The notes beneath the pieces were generated by a model, which did not search any database, had not been told where the DNA came from, and saw only the letters and a program-made list of their open reading frames with translations. Source: Methylocystis rosea SV97 (lineage in GTDB: Bacteria > Pseudomonadota > Alphaproteobacteria > Rhizobiales > Beijerinckiaceae). From it: 64,000 nt of DNA. The stretch covers positions 496,001 through 560,000 of the forward strand of contig NZ_KB889963.1 in NCBI RefSeq assembly GCF_000372845.1, written 5' to 3'. Positions 62,701 through 64,000 of this stretch are shown here, in pieces (position 1 is the stretch's first letter; each line of letters opens with the position of its first letter). Both the position numbers and the translations under genes were made by a program.

Positions 62701-62990
62701 TCGTGCGCAATTCGATCCTGCTCGTCGACTTCATCCGGCATTTGCGCGCCGGCGGCATGAGCTTGCGCGCGGCGCTGATCGAGGCGGGCGCCGTCCGCTT
62801 CAAGCCGATCTTTCTTACCGCCGCCGCGGCGATCATCGGCGCGGCCTTTATCCTTACCGACCCTATTTTTCAGGGCCTCGCCATTTCGCTGGTCTTTGGC
62901 CTCGCCTCGTCGACGGCGCTGACCTTGCTTGTCATCCCCGCGATCTATGTCGTACTGCGCGACGACGAAGTCCCAAGGAGTGCGTCATGA
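59754..62990 (+). CDS. RND-family efflux permease
   Basis: A 1078-residue inner-membrane proton-driven pump with twelve helices and two large periplasmic loops. [20 protein letters not shown] at the N terminus, then the family motifs [39 protein letters not shown] (proton-relay Asp pair in TM4), and [20 protein letters not shown]. No close outer-membrane factor lies here, so a TolC elsewhere would be needed. Sequence suggests the subclass with an early PREEEPQ motif. The 3' end overlaps the AhpD-like gene by ATGA. Confidence 0.94.
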   Translation: [1078 protein letters not shown]

Positions 62991-63340
62991 TCGAAGACTG
63001 GGCGGCGCTCGCCAAGAAGCTCTCCGCCGACATAAGAGAATTGCGCGTCGGCTCGCCTGAGGTGATGAAAGCCTTTTCGGCGATGGCGATATCGGCGGGC
63101 GCGCAAGGCGCGCTCGACCCCAAGACAAAGGAACTGATCGCGCTTGCGGTCAGCGTCGCGGTGCGCTGCGACGATTGCATCGCTTTCCACGCCAAAGCCG
63201 CGTCACAGCGCGGCGCGACGCGTGAGGAGGTGATGGAGACGCTCGCCATGAGCATCTACATGGGCGCCGGACCGTCGGTGATGTATGCGAGCCACGCGCT
63301 CGCGGCGTTCACCCAGTTCGACGCCGAAAAGCAAGCCTGA
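62987..63340 (+). CDS. AhpD-like carboxymuconolactone decarboxylase-family protein
   Basis: A 117-residue all-alpha protein with the CxxC redox motif: SVAVRCDDCIAFHAKAASQR (AhpD-type C-x2-C and His). It also has GALDPKTKELIALAVSVAVR, TREEVMETLAMSIYMGAGPS and VMYASHALAAFTQF. ATG 62987 overlaps the RND stop by ATGA. AhpD-type proteins reduce peroxiredoxins or act as thiol-disulfide reductases, consistent with a reactive-sulfur response. Confidence 0.9.
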   Translation: MIEDWAALAKKLSADIRELRVGSPEVMKAFSAMAISAGAQGALDPKTKELIALAVSVAVRCDDCIAFHAKAASQRGATREEVMETLAMSIYMGAGPSVMYASHALAAFTQFDAEKQA

Positions 63341-63357
63341 GAAGAAAGGAACGAACA

Positions 63358-63699
63358 ATGGCTCTGGGCTCTCTCTTATCGAAACTCGCGGGCGGCGGCG
63401 CGGCGCCGACGATCGAGCATGACGATTTCTGCCGCGTCGTCGCGGATAAATCCTGCGCCATCGTCGATGTGCGCGAGCCGCATGAATATGGCGCCGGGCA
63501 TGTCCCGGGGGCCAAGAACATGCCGCTCTCGAGCTTCGATCCGACAAAGCTTCCGAAGGGCGACGTTGTCCTCATTTGCCAGGCAGGCGGGCGTTCGGCC
63601 AAGGCGCTCGCCCAGGCGCAGGGCGCGGGACGAAAGGATCTTCGCCACTATGCGCCGGGCACCGGCGGCTGGCGCGCGCGCGGCGGCCCGGTGGAATAG
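63358..63699 (+). CDS. Rhodanese-like sulfurtransferase
   Basis: A 113-residue single-domain rhodanese: SCAIVDVREPHEYGAGHVPG, VLICQAGGRSAKALAQAQ with catalytic Cys74, and DLRHYAPGTGGWRARGGPVE. GAAGAAAGGAACGAACA precedes ATG 63358. It ends the operon RND adaptor-permease-AhpD-like-rhodanese and probably handles persulfide sulfur delivered to or from low-molecular-weight thiols. Confidence 0.93.
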   Translation: MALGSLLSKLAGGGAAPTIEHDDFCRVVADKSCAIVDVREPHEYGAGHVPGAKNMPLSSFDPTKLPKGDVVLICQAGGRSAKALAQAQGAGRKDLRHYAPGTGGWRARGGPVE

Positions 63700-63730
63700 T
63701 CAAACCCGCAGGTTGACCTGCGCGATCTGT

Positions 63731-63802
63731 CCTCCCCGACGCGCATAGCGCGATCGGGATCCAGATATCACGTAAGTCGCGATCGCTTCGCTGAGCGAAG
63801 CG
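63731..63802. repeat. Shortened ATTCCCGA-class repeat plus hairpin
   Basis: CCTCCCCGACGCGCATAGCG followed by CGATCGGGATCCAGATATCA matches the other ATTCCCGA-class copies (11149, 35811) in part. It is followed by a CGCTTCG-CTGAG-CGAAGCG hairpin (63784-63802) near the carbonic anhydrase stop. The two converging genes likely end here. Confidence 0.65.
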
Positions 63803-63824
63803 TCGCGAGCTACGCCAATGCGGG

Positions 63825-64000
63825 TTACGCCGCCTTGCCGACCTTGGTCGCTTCCGAGACCTCGTTGATCTTGCCGGTCTTCACATCATAGATGTAGCCG
63901 TAGATCGGGATGTTTTTCGGCACCAGCGGATGCGAACGGATGCGCGCGACGTCCTGCGCGACGCTTTCCTCCTGATTCTCGATCGTGTGCCACTTGATGA
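63825..64000 (-). CDS. Beta-carbonic anhydrase, C-terminal part; 5' end outside window
   Basis: The last 57 residues of a carbonic anhydrase, which interconverts carbon dioxide and bicarbonate. The visible sequence includes HTIENQEESVAQDVARIRSH, PLVPKNIPIYGYIYDVKTGK and ends TKVGKAA. These match the C-terminal strand-helix of beta-class enzymes of the (cyanobacterial-type) Can family; catalytic Cys, His and Asp lie outside the window. Convergent with the rhodanese. Confidence 0.85.
   Translation of the reverse strand, partial: IKWHTIENQEESVAQDVARIRSHPLVPKNIPIYGYIYDVKTGKINEVSEATKVGKAA

Noticed and set aside
1-64000. tRNA, rRNA and CRISPR arrays
   Set aside because: No cloverleaf with TTCGA-type T-loop, no ribosomal RNA signature, and no regularly spaced direct repeats were recognised anywhere.

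Overview
The window is dense, high-GC bacterial chromosome with short intergenic gaps, many 4-base ATGA overlaps and mostly housekeeping genes. The combination of an ExoR-like periplasmic Sel1 protein, a BigR/SqrR-type ArsR regulator, an ArsR-methyltransferase fusion next to metF-metH, adjacent ZapA and DUF4164 genes, and dispersed 'TCATTGCGAGCGAAGCG'-type repeats points to an alphaproteobacterium of the Hyphomicrobiales, possibly a Methylocystis/Methylosinus relative. The genus is inference, because no diagnostic C1 gene lies in the window. No rRNA, tRNA, CRISPR array, prophage or complete insertion sequence was seen.

Layout. 1-7.2 kb: dxs (partial), L,D-transpeptidase, lptM-lysA, cupin, DUF3303, a sugar-nucleotide epimerase, and a cytochrome b / molybdopterin oxidoreductase pair. 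7.3-12.4 kb: two tandem paralogous small secreted peptides, truA, fmt-def, LemA and an M48 protease. 12.4-19.5 kb: flavodoxin-DUF2023, the overlapping argH operon, TlpA, a haem-binding GlcG-like protein and a proline-rich membrane protein. 19.6-24.7 kb: peroxiredoxin, gap-pgk, DUF4164-zapA, a GST and a secreted coiled-coil protein. 24.9-29.2 kb: a TPP riboswitch followed by thiO-thiS-thiG, a ThiE-peptidoglycan amidase fusion and an SDR. 29.3-35.8 kb: a VOC protein, ispG, a degenerate uracil-DNA-glycosylase-like protein, a low-GC orphan, cstA-ybdD and DUF1810. 35.9-41.6 kb: an ArsR-methyltransferase/metF/metH operon. 42-47.1 kb: a CoA-transferase, queE-queD, a cytochrome c and an ExoR-like protein. 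47.1-63.7 kb: a sulfur and respiration region with a Blh-type hydrolase, TauE, xth, cytochrome c', a four-domain SafE protein, cydP-cydA-cydB-cydX, sulfide:quinone reductase, Crp/Fnr, DUF2892, bigR, HiPIP, an RND pump, AhpD-like and rhodanese. A partial carbonic anhydrase closes the window.

The most interesting system is the reactive-sulfur region. The ArsR regulator at 57916-58275 has two cysteines 66 residues apart, the spacing of the BigR/SqrR sensor pair. Four related 23-base sites (TAAATT-N11-AATTTAA type) lie in front of that regulator, a HiPIP gene, an RND efflux/AhpD/rhodanese operon, and between the Blh hydrolase and TauE genes 10 kb away. This predicts a persulfide-responsive regulon that includes a tripartite efflux pump. 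A cytochrome bd operon (an oxidase class known to resist sulfide) and a sulfide:quinone reductase lie nearby.

Other standouts are a ThiE-amidase fusion downstream of a TPP riboswitch, a HMA-SafE-cupredoxin-LysM protein, and a mobile-looking repeat bounded by CTAG/TTAG whose ends supply the TAG stop codon of an adjacent gene in all three copies.
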